Origin: Leptobrachium leishanense
Taxonomy: Eukaryota > Chordata > Amphibia > Anura > Megophryidae
Assembly: GCA_009667805.1 (NCBI GenBank)
Contig: CM019072.1
Coordinates: 39,921,519 to 39,985,518 of the forward strand
DNA length: 64,000 nucleotides
Direction: 5' to 3'
Shown: positions 42,061 through 52,560 of the stretch, in pieces
Layout of the letters: the number at the start of each line of letters is the position of its first letter
How positions within the stretch are numbered: the first letter of the stretch is position 1
The notes under the pieces: generated by a model
Told to the model about the DNA's origin: nothing
Database searches by the model: none
Seen by the model: only the letters and a program-made list of their open reading frames with translations
Position numbers and translations under genes: made by a program

Positions 42061-42680
42061 GTTATTTTAAGACCTAAGTACCCAATATAGTCAGTTCGTC
42101 AGTCAAATCTAAATCTGGCACGGAGAGCTTCTAAGTGACCATGTGGCACCTTTATCGGGAGTGCTTGTGTCTTCAGTATATTTACCAATGATACGAAACA
42201 TGGCTGTACAAGTCTAATTCCTGTTGAAGGGCAGGGAGAGATCTGTCAGGGTCCGTCAGGGTTAAAAGTATGTCGTCTGCGTATAGATTTAGATTTAGTT
42301 TATATCAGGGATACAAATAGGCCCAGTGACATATAGAGTCATTTTGACTTATGGCCTGTGCCAGAGGTTCTAAGATCATGGCATATAACAGCGGTGATAG
42401 AGGACATCCTTATCTGGTCCCATTTGTGATAACGAACTCCTCGGACATAAATCCATTGCATAGTACTCTAGCAGAAGGAGAATCATACAGTGCCTGTATC
42501 GCAGTCACAAAGGGGGATGGAAAGCCTAATTTATGTAAAACCCTGTATAAAAAAATCCAGTTGACCCTGTCAAAGGCCTTCTCAGTGTCCAATGACAGTA
42601 TCAGACTGGGGGATACCATGCGTCTCATTTGACCGAGCAAGTTAATCAACTTTTTCGTACAGTCGGATCCTTGCCGTTTG
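42061..42680 (-). pseudogene. L1 no. 2 ORF2, RT palm
   Basis: Contains [20 protein letters not shown] with the first catalytic Asp (near 42580) and FVITNGTR leading to the QGCPLSP block near 42410. Past the QGCPLSP block (below 42410) the frames are broken, with the YADD equivalent near 42265 readable only in pieces. Frameshifts separate this from both neighbours; hAT-c cuts it at 42689. Confidence 0.82.
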
Positions 42681-43025
42681 GACACAAACAGTGGTGTATT
42701 TAGGTTTTGTGCTACCCTAGGCCTGACTAAACTCGTGCACCCCCAATTTAAATTTGAGGCACCCCTTCCTGTCAAGGGCACACCTCTTCCTGGTTAATCC
42801 CCACCCTTCATCTTAAAGCTCCACCTTTTCCTCTTAGAGCTCTGCCTTTTTCCTCTCTTTATATTAAAAGTGGATACCAAGTGCCTACTTGTATATTTTG
42901 TATACCATTTCAAATGTATCTATTGAGATAAATAAAATTATGAAATGTTTAAATTCAAGCATTTTTACAAAGAACAACCACGCATGTCAAGTATACTGGA
43001 TCACAGCCGCTCTAATTGGTTGAAC

Positions 43026-43400
43026 AATAAAATCCACAGAAACGTGCACTGCATATGAGCGTATCACAGAGCTGCACAGCAATAAAACCCCCAGAAATGG
43101 GCACTGTGTATGAGCATATCACAGAACTGCACAGCAATAAAACTCACAGTAATGTGCAGTGTGTATGAGCTTATCCCAGAGCTCCAGGGCAATAAAACTC
43201 ACAGTAATATGCAGTGTGTATCACAGAATCCACAGCAATAAAACTCCCAGCAATGCAATGTGCGGTGTGTAGGAGTGCATCAGAATTCACAGCAATAAAA
43301 CTCACAGCAATGCAATGTGTGGTGTGTGTCAGCGTATCAGAATCCACTGCAATAAAACTCCCAGCAAACCGAGTGTATATGAGCACACAGCAATTATGCT
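43026..43400 (+). repeat. Minisatellite in hAT-c, about 55-bp unit
   Basis: Seven imperfect units, each opening AATAAAACTCACAG and containing GTGCAGTGTGTATGAGC-like and TATCACAGA-like parts. Later units are more diverged. Confidence 0.88.
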
Positions 43401-43559
43401 GTGGAGCCATCTTGTCAGCAGTGGGATGACACTGCCAGAGGGTGCACTGTAGCTTTGATTCCCTTCCCGGTGGGTGTTCAGTCCAGAATAGAGTCTGTGT
43501 TAACGAAAGGGCGGGCAGCTGCAGGCGCGTGCGTTTCACGTGGTTCAGCCAGTCATGTG

Positions 43560-44062
43560 GTACTGAGACTCAGTGAAATGCCCTGATGTTCGGTGGTTTC
43601 AATCAGCAGGTTTATTCAGGTGAACCCCATAGGTTTCAATGTTAAAAATATTCCCGTTTTTATGCAATATCTAATAAATCATTTATTATTTTAATCTGCA
43701 GTAAAAAGTCTTTATTTATTGATTTTTTTTTAGTACCTTTTAGTCATTTTTGAGATTTTTTTTGGCAAAATTCCCCCCCTTTTTTTTTAATAGCAGTTTT
43801 TCTTTTTTCTGTAACAGAACTTTTTATTATCAATCATAGGATCTTATATGTAAATTCCAGACATTTTCGTTCAGTAGTTCTTTTGAAAACAGCAGGCCAT
43901 GGGTTTGCGGTGGCAGCATTCAGTGGCCGACTTCATGCACTTTTGGGGGCCCTGCAGTGAAGGGTGAATTCACTGCAGGGTGGGGAAATTTTATTCTCCT
44001 AAGTGCAGGGAACTACAGAACACCAAAAAGTTGGCGTCGTTTCGGTGCTCTGTGAGTAACCC
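43560..44062. mobile_element. CAGGGTTATT-family transposon fragment in hAT-c
   Basis: Shares GAAATGCCCTG, GGTTTATTCAGGTGAACCCC, the T-rich middle and the ACATTTTCGTT block with the other copies. The right terminus is degenerate (GTGAGTAACCCA) and the left terminus is missing. Confidence 0.65.
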
Positions 44063-44288
44063 ATTTAGTGGTGAGGTTTTTTGCTGCCCCCTGGGAAGTG
44101 AAAGCCTAGGCCTTGCCTACCCAGGACATACTTGAAAATTTGTGAAATCTCAATGTATCCTTCCTGGTAAAATACTTTGCAAATTTTTTAGGGGTGGGGC
44201 CACCCAGTGCAGGCCGCCGCCCCCTGGAAAGTGCCGCCCTAGGCCTGGGCCTAGTCAGCCTAGGCCAAAATACACCACTGGACACAAA

Positions 44289-45061
44289 TCCCACCTGATC
44301 TAATCCAATCAACGCAGGGAGAATATTTTGGAGTCGGTTAGCTAATAATTTGCTGAACAGTTTTACGTCTACATTTAGTAGGGATATAGCTAGGGCGTAA
44401 GTTAGAACAACAGTCCAGGGTTTTACCTGGTTTAGGAAGAGTTATGATGTGTGCCCTCAACATGTCTACTGGGAAGGAACCGTGCTCTCGCGCCTCTTCA
44501 AATCCTGCGCCTAAATGATGCACTAATTGAGAGAAGGTGGAGTAATAGAGGCCTGTCAGGCCATCCGGGCCTGGAGCTTTCCGTTTAGGGAGGTTTTTGA
44601 TAACTTTCAAGATATCCTCAGACGTAATTGGTGAGGATAAATGATCGATTTGCGTCGGAGACAGCGAGGGAAGATGAACACTCTCCAGATAATTATCTAT
44701 AGCTGCGAACGTGGGACTCGTAACCTTGGCATTCGCATCTAAGTTATATAAGGTTTCATAATAATTAGCGAATTCGTTCGCAATAACTTTAGGGTCATGT
44801 AGAAGGCCAGAGGGGGATTTAACGGTAATTTGTTTACGCGGTATGTCATCGGGTTTCAATTTGTGGGCCAACAACCTACCAGGTTTATTTCGTAGGGCGT
44901 AATAGGTAGCATTACTTCTGTTAAGTGCTTTAAAATAGTTTTCCGCCTCTAGGTCTCTCAGTGAGCCCATCGGGGAATCTATAGCCTCTATTAACTGTGT
45001 CGACGGGTTCGTTTTATTTTGCATCTTGCAATTTGGTAAGCAGGTCTAGTCTTTGTGACAC
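44289..45061 (-). pseudogene. L1 no. 2 ORF2, region between endonuclease and RT
   Basis: Minus-strand frame with [36 protein letters not shown] and [19 protein letters not shown] (RT N-terminal block), then [11 protein letters not shown]. The matching blocks in the intact ORF2 are [13 protein letters not shown] and GKSPGPDGLPIEYY. Frame lost around 44400. Confidence 0.88.
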
Positions 45062-45064
45062 TTA

Positions 45065-45975
45065 CAGGGTTATCCAAAGAGATTCGAAAGGTCACCGCAC
45101 GTTCGGTGACTTTTCATTCTCTTCAATTCGGTTCCTTTTGGCGATCCCATTTCGGTGACCCTGCGGTGTATTCAGCAAGCACCACAGGGTCCCCGAATTG
45201 CAGGGAAAAGCTGCCGCAAACCTGACGAAAACTAACCGCAAAACCTGGCGAATGCACGCCGAAAACCTGAAAAAACATCTGGATTAACCCGTCGAAGACG
45301 CTGGAAAAACCCCAGCAGGAGCCGATCACACGCAGGAAAAAGCCGAGAAAAAGCTGAGACTGCAGACAGAGGGAGGTGAATAAATTAGCAAAACAGTTTG
45401 TATGAATGTGAAAGTGAAAAGCTGTTTGCAAAGAAACTACAGAGCGAAAATGTCTGAAATTTACATATGAGATCCAGGGAATGATAATAAAAAGGGCTGT
45501 TACAGAAGAAAGAAGAAAACTTAAAAAAAAATTAGGAAAAAAATCGGACTTTTTAAAAAAAAAAAAAATGCTTAAAGTATCCTAAAAAATCTATAAATAA
45601 AGAGACTCTTTACTGCAGAATTTTATAATGAACGGTTTATTAGATATTGAATTAAAACGGGAATATTTTTAACATTGAAGCCTATGGGATTCTCCTGAAT
45701 TAACTTGCCGAATTAAACCACCGAATGGCAGGGCATTTCAGGAACCTCTCACTGCTGGTTTGTGTTCTCTGAATAGCCGAAGCAGTGTATTTTCATGGGG
45801 TTTTCACTGCCCTCAAACAGGCACCGAACAGGCACCGTATGTGCAGGCAATTCGCCAGGATTTGGCGAATTGCCTGCTCTCTCGATAGCAGAATGGCCAG
45901 GAAAGGTAACCGAACGCTGATTTTCAGAGTTTGGTTACCTTTCTCAAGCAATTCGGATCTCTTTGGATAACCCTG
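45065..45975. mobile_element. CAGGGTTATT-family transposon, copy 3 (complete, 911 bp)
   Basis: The best copy of the family. It starts CAGGGTTATCCAAAGAGAT and ends with the complement, flanked by TTA on both sides (45062-45064, 45976-45978). A 3-bp TTA duplication is usual for PIF/Harbinger-type elements; the superfamily call is inference as no transposase is present. The orientation is opposite to copy 1. Confidence 0.88.
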
Positions 45976-45978
45976 TTA

Positions 45979-46628
45979 TTGTTTCCTAAGATGGGTCGCC
46001 CATTTTATGCATTCCCCTCGAACTACAGCCTTGTGGGCCTGCCAGATTGTAAGACTGCTTACATCCGGTGTCACATTTTCTTTGAAATAATTTTCCAAGA
46101 CCAGTTGAATGGCTAATCTCGTCTGTTCATGTCGTAAGAGTTCGTCTCGTAATCTCCAAGGGGGGCTAGTATATGTTTGATATGTATCGCTCATCATCAG
46201 CAGCACCGGAGAATGGTCAGACCAAGTGAAGGGTAGTATAGTACAATCTATCAGGTATGGGAGGGCTGAACCCGAAACCAGAAAGTAGTCAATTCTCGTG
46301 TAGCAATTATGAACCCTAGACCTGAATGTATAATCGCGTTCTTGGGGGTGCAATAGGCGCCAGGCATCGTATATATTATATTTATGCAAAAGTTGTCTAG
46401 ATCTCCGGGAAGGAGTTTCCTTGGAACTACACGTGACAGTGGACGAGCGATCCCTCTGAGGGTCTAAACCCATGTTCAGGTCTCCACATATGATCAACGT
46501 GCCCGATTAAACATCTGCTACCTTTTGCAAAATTTGGGATAGAAATTGAGATTGAGCAGCATTAGGGGCATAAACCGAAACCAAAGTATAGACTCTTGAG
46601 TTTATCGTACAGACTAAGATAATGTAAC
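45979..46628 (-). pseudogene. L1 no. 2 ORF2, endonuclease middle and end
   Basis: Minus-strand reading: VYTLVSVYAPNAAQS, MIICGDLNMGLDPQRD, HPQERDYTFRSRVHN, RIDYFLVSGSALP and TWSDHSPVLL, which are the APE endonuclease blocks including GDLN and SDH. A stop lies in front of MIICGDLN. The 13-base AAGATAATGTAAC at 46616-46628 recurs at 52283-52295, bounding a large insertion. Confidence 0.88.
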
Positions 46629-46977
46629 ATGGAGAATAAAGGGGGGGTCCCCGCTAAATGGCGCTCCTCGCAGATAGGTGGATATGTCTAGAAAATCCCC
46701 TGGTGGTTTAGACTCCTACCTTCAGTAGACATGTCAAGGACAATATGTAAAGCCCATAAGGTTTAACAATGTGTTATTAAGACAACAATACATACAGTGT
46801 TAGTCACAATATACACAAAATAGGAACTGATAGTGTAATTCCTTATCCAAGTTTGCCACCCAGTGGCTTTTTGGTATATAGCAATGTCTTTGAAAGATAA
46901 AAACTTTCATACACAAAAAACAGTCTTTAGTTCCCTTTTGTTGAGAAGAAACATCTGTTAATTCATCTTGTGTCCAG

Positions 46978-49326
46978 GGGATTATCTCTAACACAAGTAG
47001 TTGAGGAGCCGACCCGTAAAGAGGCCATATTGGATTTAATACTCACAAATGGAGGTTTGGTATCGGACGTTGTTGTAGGTGAAAATTTGGGATCTAGTGA
47101 TCACCAGTCAGTATGGTTTAATATAAGAACAGGGATGGAGCCGCACCACACAAAAACAAAAGTTTTAGACTTTAAAAAAACAGATTTTTCTAAAATTAGA
47201 TTTTGTGTGAAGGAGTCATTATCAGACTGGAGGAATTTAAAGGGAGTCCAAGAGAAATGGGATTATTTAAAGGAAGCATTATTGAAGGCCACAGGAAATT
47301 GCATTCGGCTTGTTAGCAAAAACAAAAAAGGGAAGAAACCACTGTGGTACTCTGCAGAAGTGGCCAAAATAGTGAAGAACAAGAAGATAGCATTCAATAA
47401 TTATAAAAAAACTCAGCGTGAAGAAGATAGGCAAACCTATAAGATTAGGCAGAAAGAGGCAAAGCAATTTATAAGAGCTTCCAAAGCACACGCAGAAGAG
47501 AAAATAGCTCAGTCAGTAAAAAAGGGGGACAAAACATTTTTTAGATACATAAACGAGAAAAGAAAAGTAAAACAAGGATTAGTTTGTTTTTAATCTAAGG
47601 AAGGAAGGTATGTAGAAGAGGATAAAAGTCTCGCTGACTGCCTCAATAAATATTTTTGTTCAGTCTTTGCAGAAGAAAAGGAAGGAAAGGAACCTCAGTT
47701 AGGAGAGAACACTAAAGAGACATTTACATATGAGTTTACAGAGGAGGAGGTTCTAAAGCAGCTGTCTAAAGTAAAGACAAATAAGTCAATGGGGCCTGAT
47801 GGGATCCACCCTAAATTATTAAAAGAGCTCAGTGATGTAATAGCAAAACCGTTAACAGATTTATTTAACCAATCCTTGTTAACAGGAGTCGTCCCAGAAG
47901 ACTGGAAATTAGCAAATGTTGTGCCTATTTACAAGAAGGGTAGTAGGGAGGAATCGGGGAACTATAGGCCAGTTAGTCTTACGTCAGTAGTAGGGAAATT
48001 AATGGAAACCATGTTAAAGGAAAGGATTGTTGAACACCTAAAAACACATAGATTACAGGATCAGAAACAACATGGGTTTACCTCAGGGAGATCATGCCAA
48101 ACTAATCTTATTGATTTTTTTGATTGGGTAACAAAAATAATAGACACAGGTGGTGCAGTAGACATTGCTTATTTAGATTTCAGTAAGGCTTTTGATACTG
48201 TTCCGCATAGAAGGCTCATCAATAAATTGCAATCTTTGAGCTTGGATTCCAATATTGTTGAATGGATTAGGCAGTGGCTGAGTGACAGACAACAGAGGGT
48301 TGTGGTAAATGGAGTTTATTCGGCGCAAGGTCTTGTTACCAGTGGGGTACCTCAGGGGTCAGTACTTGGACCCATTCTCTTTAATATTTTTATTAGTGAT
48401 ATTGCAGAAGGTATTAATGGAAAAGTATGTCTTTTTGCTGATGACACAAAGATTTGCAACAGGGTTGACGTTCCTGGAGGGATCAGCCAAATGACAAATG
48501 ATTTAGGTAAGCTAAAAAAATGGTCGGAGTTGTGGCAATTGAGTTTTAATGTGGATAAGTGCAAGATAATGCACCTGGGACGTAAAAACCCAAGGGCTGA
48601 ATATAGAATATTTGATACAGTCCTAACCTCAACATCTGAGGAAAGGGATTTAGGGGTTATTATTTCAGAGGATCTAAGGGTAAGTAGTCAATGTAATAGA
48701 GCAGCAGGAAATGCTGGCAGAATGCTTGGTTGTGTAGGGAGAGGTATTAGCAGTAGGAAAAGGGAAGTGCTCATGCCACTGTACAGAGCACTGGTGAGAC
48801 CTCGCTTGGAGTACTGTGTGCAGTACTGGAGACCGTATCTCCAGAAGGATATAGACATCTTGGAGAGAGTACAGATAAGGGCTACTAAAATGGTGTACGG
48901 CTTGAAGGAGAAAAGTTACCAAGAAAGGCTTAATGATCTTAACATGTACAGCTTGGAAAAAAGACGAGACAGAGGAGATATGATAGAAACATTTAAATAC
49001 GTAAAGGGAATCCACAAGGTAGAGGAAGGGAGTATATTTAAAAGGAAACAAAATAGCAAAACAAGAGGACATAGTCTTAGATTAGAGGGGCAAAGGTTTA
49101 AAAGTAACATCAGGAAGCATTATTTTACTGAGCGGGTGGTGGATACATGGAACAGTCTTCCAGTAGAAGTGGTAGAGGCCAAAACAGTAATTGAATTTAA
49201 GCAAGCATGGGATAGGCATAAGGCTATCCTAAAGAAAAGATAAATCCAGGTAAAGTATCCATGTAATTGGGCAGACTAGATGGGCCGAAAGGTTCTTATC
49301 TGCCGACATTTTTCTATGTTTCTATG
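46978..49326 (+). mobile_element. CR1 LINE, 5'-truncated, copy 2
   Basis: Starts at the endonuclease phrase GLSLTQVVEEPTRKE and ends with the octamer-type tail TTTCTATGTTTCTATG (49311-49326). It is much better preserved than copy 1 and serves as the empty-site reference for hAT-a and the palindromic MITE. Confidence 0.92.
46979..49243 (+). pseudogene. CR1 endonuclease end and RT, one internal stop
   Basis: Endonuclease C-terminal part (SDHQSVWFNIRTG). RT: GPDGIHPKLLKEL from 47789, NYRPVSLTSVVGKLMETML, AYLDFSKAFDTVPHRRL near 48170, [16 protein letters not shown] near 48345, and LFADDTKICNRV near 48430 with the catalytic DD. The C-terminal domain has ERDLGVIISEDLRVSSQCNRA and WNSLPVEVVEAK. The stop near 47594 lies in a 16-base block (47583-47598) that is the exact reverse complement of the block in copy 1. 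Upstream and downstream parts are in the same frame, so the inversion is the only lesion. Confidence 0.92.
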
Positions 49327-50631
49327 TCCCCCTCTCTTGGTCTTTAAGCCTCCAAAACAGAGAGTGGGGGTTAGAAGAGGAAAATTTATCTGGAAAACCA
49401 AATAGTTTCTTGAGTGCACTTACTTCAACTTTGTCCCCCAAAGATCTTTGAGCTGTTTGACCGATAATGCCTCTTTGCTTCGCCTTCCTCTGCTCCTGCG
49501 ATGTTCCTTCGTATAGTCAGACCTCCACGGTTCCAATGTTGCCCTTCTCTGGGTACCAGGATACTTGTGTGGTCTGGGGTTTCCTTGGAATAAAAACGCA
49601 GGATGCAGGGATATGGCTTAAAAGCGGGTTTATTATCGGTAAAAACAATAAATGGGGTCAAGTAGTAAGGATCTCTTTAAAAAGTGTAAAAAGTAGTCCT
49701 CCAAAACGCGTTTCGCTAGGTTGCCGCTAGCTTCATCAGTTGGATGGACACTTATGGTAAAAGCAGGGATTTATACAATAAAAAGGCGCGAGTCTTTCAC
49801 TTTCGTTTTGTAGATCTCGTGCGCCTGCGTGAGAATTCGCTTTGCCGCGAGTATGTCCTTTCGTCTCCGGGTGATGATGTCATCCTGATTGTCCTCTATA
49901 TCGGCTGTATTCCTCCTCCGGATACGGGATGCTCGCTTATATACTCCTCAAGGATTGAAAAGTGGGTTCACGCAGAATAAATGAATAAAACTGTTTAAAA
50001 TATATGCACTCATGGCTGGTACCTATAAGGTTGGGAGCTGGGCTTGATTGTAACAAAGACTTGTATACACATCATGGGCAGGGTTCGTTTTTTTTTAAAA
50101 AATATATTTCAAAAAGGGGTATGTCTAGCGATCCAGCTCTATCTGGAATTTTTTGGAATTTTTGAAGGCAGCACTTATTGATCGAGATGGAATCTTGTGA
50201 TATACATGGTTCCATATTAAGTATTAATAAGCTTGTTTTAACTATTATATTGGAGACAATATCCATCTCTTGTATCTCCCATTATAAAAGTGGGAGGGAT
50301 CGGAAAATGGGGTCAAATGATTTATACTCATACCCATCGTCTAGTTTTTAGTTAGGTGGTACATTGCCCTACATTCCAGTATGTACAATGTGATGTTCAT
50401 AAGAATATTGTAAATAATATAATATTTCATTATGGGATGCTGCAAAGTCAGTATATTGTACATTGCCCCATATTACATACTCGTATGTTATAGTGTTTAG
50501 TTGGATGCTGTGCATAATACCGGATTTCATAGTATATATTTGTAGACTGATATTTAGTTATGTGTCATAATGCCTAATTTCATAGTATACATTTCCTTGT
50601 ATTATAGACTAGTATTTCGTTAAATGTTACA
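49327..50631. other. Non-coding part of the composite insertion
   Basis: AT-rich towards the right, with no recognisable protein on either strand. It contains the hammerhead-like motif at 49700-49745. Confidence 0.5.
49700..49745 (-). ncRNA. Hammerhead-ribozyme-like motif
   Basis: On the minus strand: CCAA, then CTGATGA (49733-49739), a 5-bp stem GCTAG/CTAGC with a 7-base loop, then GAAA (49711-49714), a minimal CGCG stem III and TTTTGG. CCAA pairs with TTGG as stem I and a TT precedes the expected cut. One unpaired A follows CTGATGA, which departs from the canonical core. Such motifs occur in Penelope-like elements and retrozymes. Confidence 0.4.
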
Positions 50632-50846
50632 CATAGTACTAGGGTTGCACCGATACCGATACTAGTATCGATATCGGTGCCGATACCGGGTACTGCAGGA
50701 GTACTTGGTACTCGTGCAGTACCCCCAATATTTTTTTCCGATACCGGACGCCGGCATTGAGCCGGCTTGCGAGGGGCTGCGGCGGCTGTCCGAATGCTCT
50801 ATCGGCATTCGGACAGGCCCTGCAGCTGCTCTCCGCATTGTTTAAT

Positions 50847-51247
50847 ACTTACCTTCCTTTAGCGACGCCGGGAAAGTCTTCGCGTGCGCTCCTTGGAAGG
50901 TCCCCAGCCGCGACCACGTGGGACCATGTGATCGCGGCTGGGGTCCTTCCAACGAGCGCACGCGCGGGAACTTTCCCGGCGCCGCTAAGGAAGGTAAGTA
51001 TAAACAAACTGAGGAGAGCAGCTGCAGGGCCTGTCCGAATGCAGATAGAGCATTCGGACAGGCCCTGCAGCTGCTCTCCGCTCATACTTACCTTCCTGAG
51101 CGACGACGGGAAAGTTTCCGCGCGTGCGCTCGTTGGAAGGACCCCAGCCGCGATCACATGGTCCCACGTGGTTGCGGCTGGGGACCTTCCAAGGAGCGCG
51201 AGCGCACGCTTAGACTTTCCCGGCGTCGCTAAAGGAAGGTAAGTATG
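50847..51247. repeat. Three nested palindromes in hAT-b
   Basis: Inverted repeats at 50847-50999 and about 51084-51247 start CTTACCTTCC and end GGAAGGTAAG. Between them is a palindrome around CTGTCCGAATGC (51018-51074). Each large palindrome presents GGAAGGTAAGTAT, a strong 5' splice-site consensus, on both strands. Confidence 0.88.
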
Positions 51248-51249
51248 AG

Positions 51250-51860
51250 CGGAGGGGGGAGGGGGCAAATCCATGTGCTGGGGGGCAGTATCCACGAGCT
51301 GGGGGGCATTATCCACGAGCTGGGGCCATATCCACGAGCTGGGGGGCAGTATCCACGAGCTGGGGGGCAGTAGCCACGAGCTGGGGGGCAAATCCACGAG
51401 CTGGGGGCAATATCCATGAGCTGGGGGGGCAATATCCATGAGCTGGGGGGCAAATCCATGAGCTGGGGCATTACCCATGAGCTGGGGGGCAATATCCATG
51501 AGCTGGGGGATATCCAGGAGCTGGGGCAGATCCAGGAGCTGGGGGGCATTATCCATGAGCTGGGGGCAATATCCATGAGCTGGGGGGCAATATCCATGAG
51601 CTGGGGGCAAATCCATGAGCTGGGGGGCATATCCATGAGCTGGGGGCAATATCCATGAGCTGGGGGGCAAATCCATGAGCTGGGGGGCATATCCATGAGC
51701 TGGGGGCAATATCCATGAGCTGGGGGGCAAACCCATGAGCTGGGGGGCAAATCCAGGAGCTGGGGCATATCCATGAGCTGGGGGGCATATCCATGAGCTG
51801 GGGGGCAATATCCATGAGCTGGGGGGCATATCCATGAGCTGGGGGGGGCATATCTATGAG
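51250..51860 (+). repeat. Minisatellite inside hAT-b
   Basis: About 28 units of 20-23 bases based on GAGCTGGGGGGCAATATCCA plus T. The left third has ATCCACGAG variants and the right part ATCCATGAG. The core is shared with hAT-a. Confidence 0.93.
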
Positions 51861-52282
51861 ACCTGGGGGCTTTATATGAGGTCTGTCCTTATTGGAAAGC
51901 GTCAAGTGACATAAAATAAAAGTATCGGTACTTGGTATCGGTGAGTACTTGAACAAAAGTATCTGTACTCGTACTCGGTCTTAAAAAAGTGGTATTGGTG
52001 CATCCCTACATAGTACTATATTTCATAGCAAATAGATTGTGGAGTTTGGGATGTTACACACTGCTTTATATCACACACATACATCTCCCCGTATTTCATT
52101 AGACATTGTATATGGGGCTGTATTGTATTTACAAGTACACGGTTAAGGATATTATGAGCTGCCCTACATCGCACATATATCGTTGAAATTAGTGAATAGT
52201 ACCTAGTTCACATATACAATGCACTGAATATTTACAGATATCGTTAGTATGTATAGCCTTAAGGAAGAGTTGCAGATAGTTG

Positions 52283-52560
52283 AAGATAATGTAACGGCCG
52301 TTCGAATCTTTAATCATGCAATGCATTTGGAAGGCCACTCTATTGTGAATCAACAGGGTAACCCCCCTGGCTTTAGATCTAAATGTGGAATGAAATGGAG
52401 TCAGATATTGGGGGACATACAATTTAGGATGGTCTAATCGGCGAAAGTGTGTCTCCTGGAGACACAGTATGTCTGCGTCCAGGGTACGAAGGTCTCGATA
52501 TAAGGAGTGTCTTTTAACGGGCAAATTTAAGCCCTTTACATTAAAGGTTATTATCCTCAT
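52283..52560 (-). pseudogene. L1 no. 2 ORF2, endonuclease N-terminus
   Basis: ATG at 52560 gives MRIITFNVKGLNLPVKR, then LCLQETHFRRLDHPK (catalytic Glu), KARGVTLLIHN and DSNGRYIIF, where the composite insertion interrupts. It corresponds to LLSYNVRGLNIPEKR and FLQETHF of the intact ORF2. The frame is open up to the insertion. Confidence 0.9.

Larger units (their letters stand above)
42689..44280. mobile_element. Non-autonomous hAT element (hAT-c)
   Basis: Terminal repeats CAGTGGTGTATTTAGG and the complement of CAGTGGTGTATTTTGGCC. The perfect 8-bp duplication is GACACAAA (42681-42688, 44281-44288). It carries a 55-bp minisatellite and a nested CAGGGTTATT-family fragment; no transposase. Confidence 0.93.
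50640..52008. mobile_element. Non-autonomous hAT element (hAT-b), complete
   Basis: Termini TAGGGTTGCACCGATACC and the complement of TAGGGATGCACCAATACC. The perfect 8-bp duplication is CATAGTAC (50632-50639, 52009-52016). The 1369-bp body has three GC-rich palindromes (50847-51247) and a minisatellite (51250-51860). No transposase. A partial inverted copy is at 33663-34530. Confidence 0.94.
46629..52282. mobile_element. Composite insertion in the L1 endonuclease, 5.65 kb
   Basis: Bounded by AAGATAATGTAAC on both sides, with the endonuclease reading resuming exactly across it. After removing the CR1 (46978-49326) and hAT-b (50640-52008), about 1.9 kb of non-coding sequence remains (46629-46977, 49327-50631, 52017-52282). 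A 13-base duplication points to a retroelement. A hammerhead-like motif on the minus strand is the only recognisable signal. The family is unknown. Confidence 0.6.

Noticed and set aside
43026..43400. Repeats as a CRISPR array
   Set aside because: Contiguous imperfect 55-bp units without unique spacers, inside a hAT element of a eukaryotic genome.
50849..51956. Open frames with repeated PPAHGYAPQLM-like peptides
   Set aside because: Translation of the hAT-b minisatellite and palindromes, not a gene.
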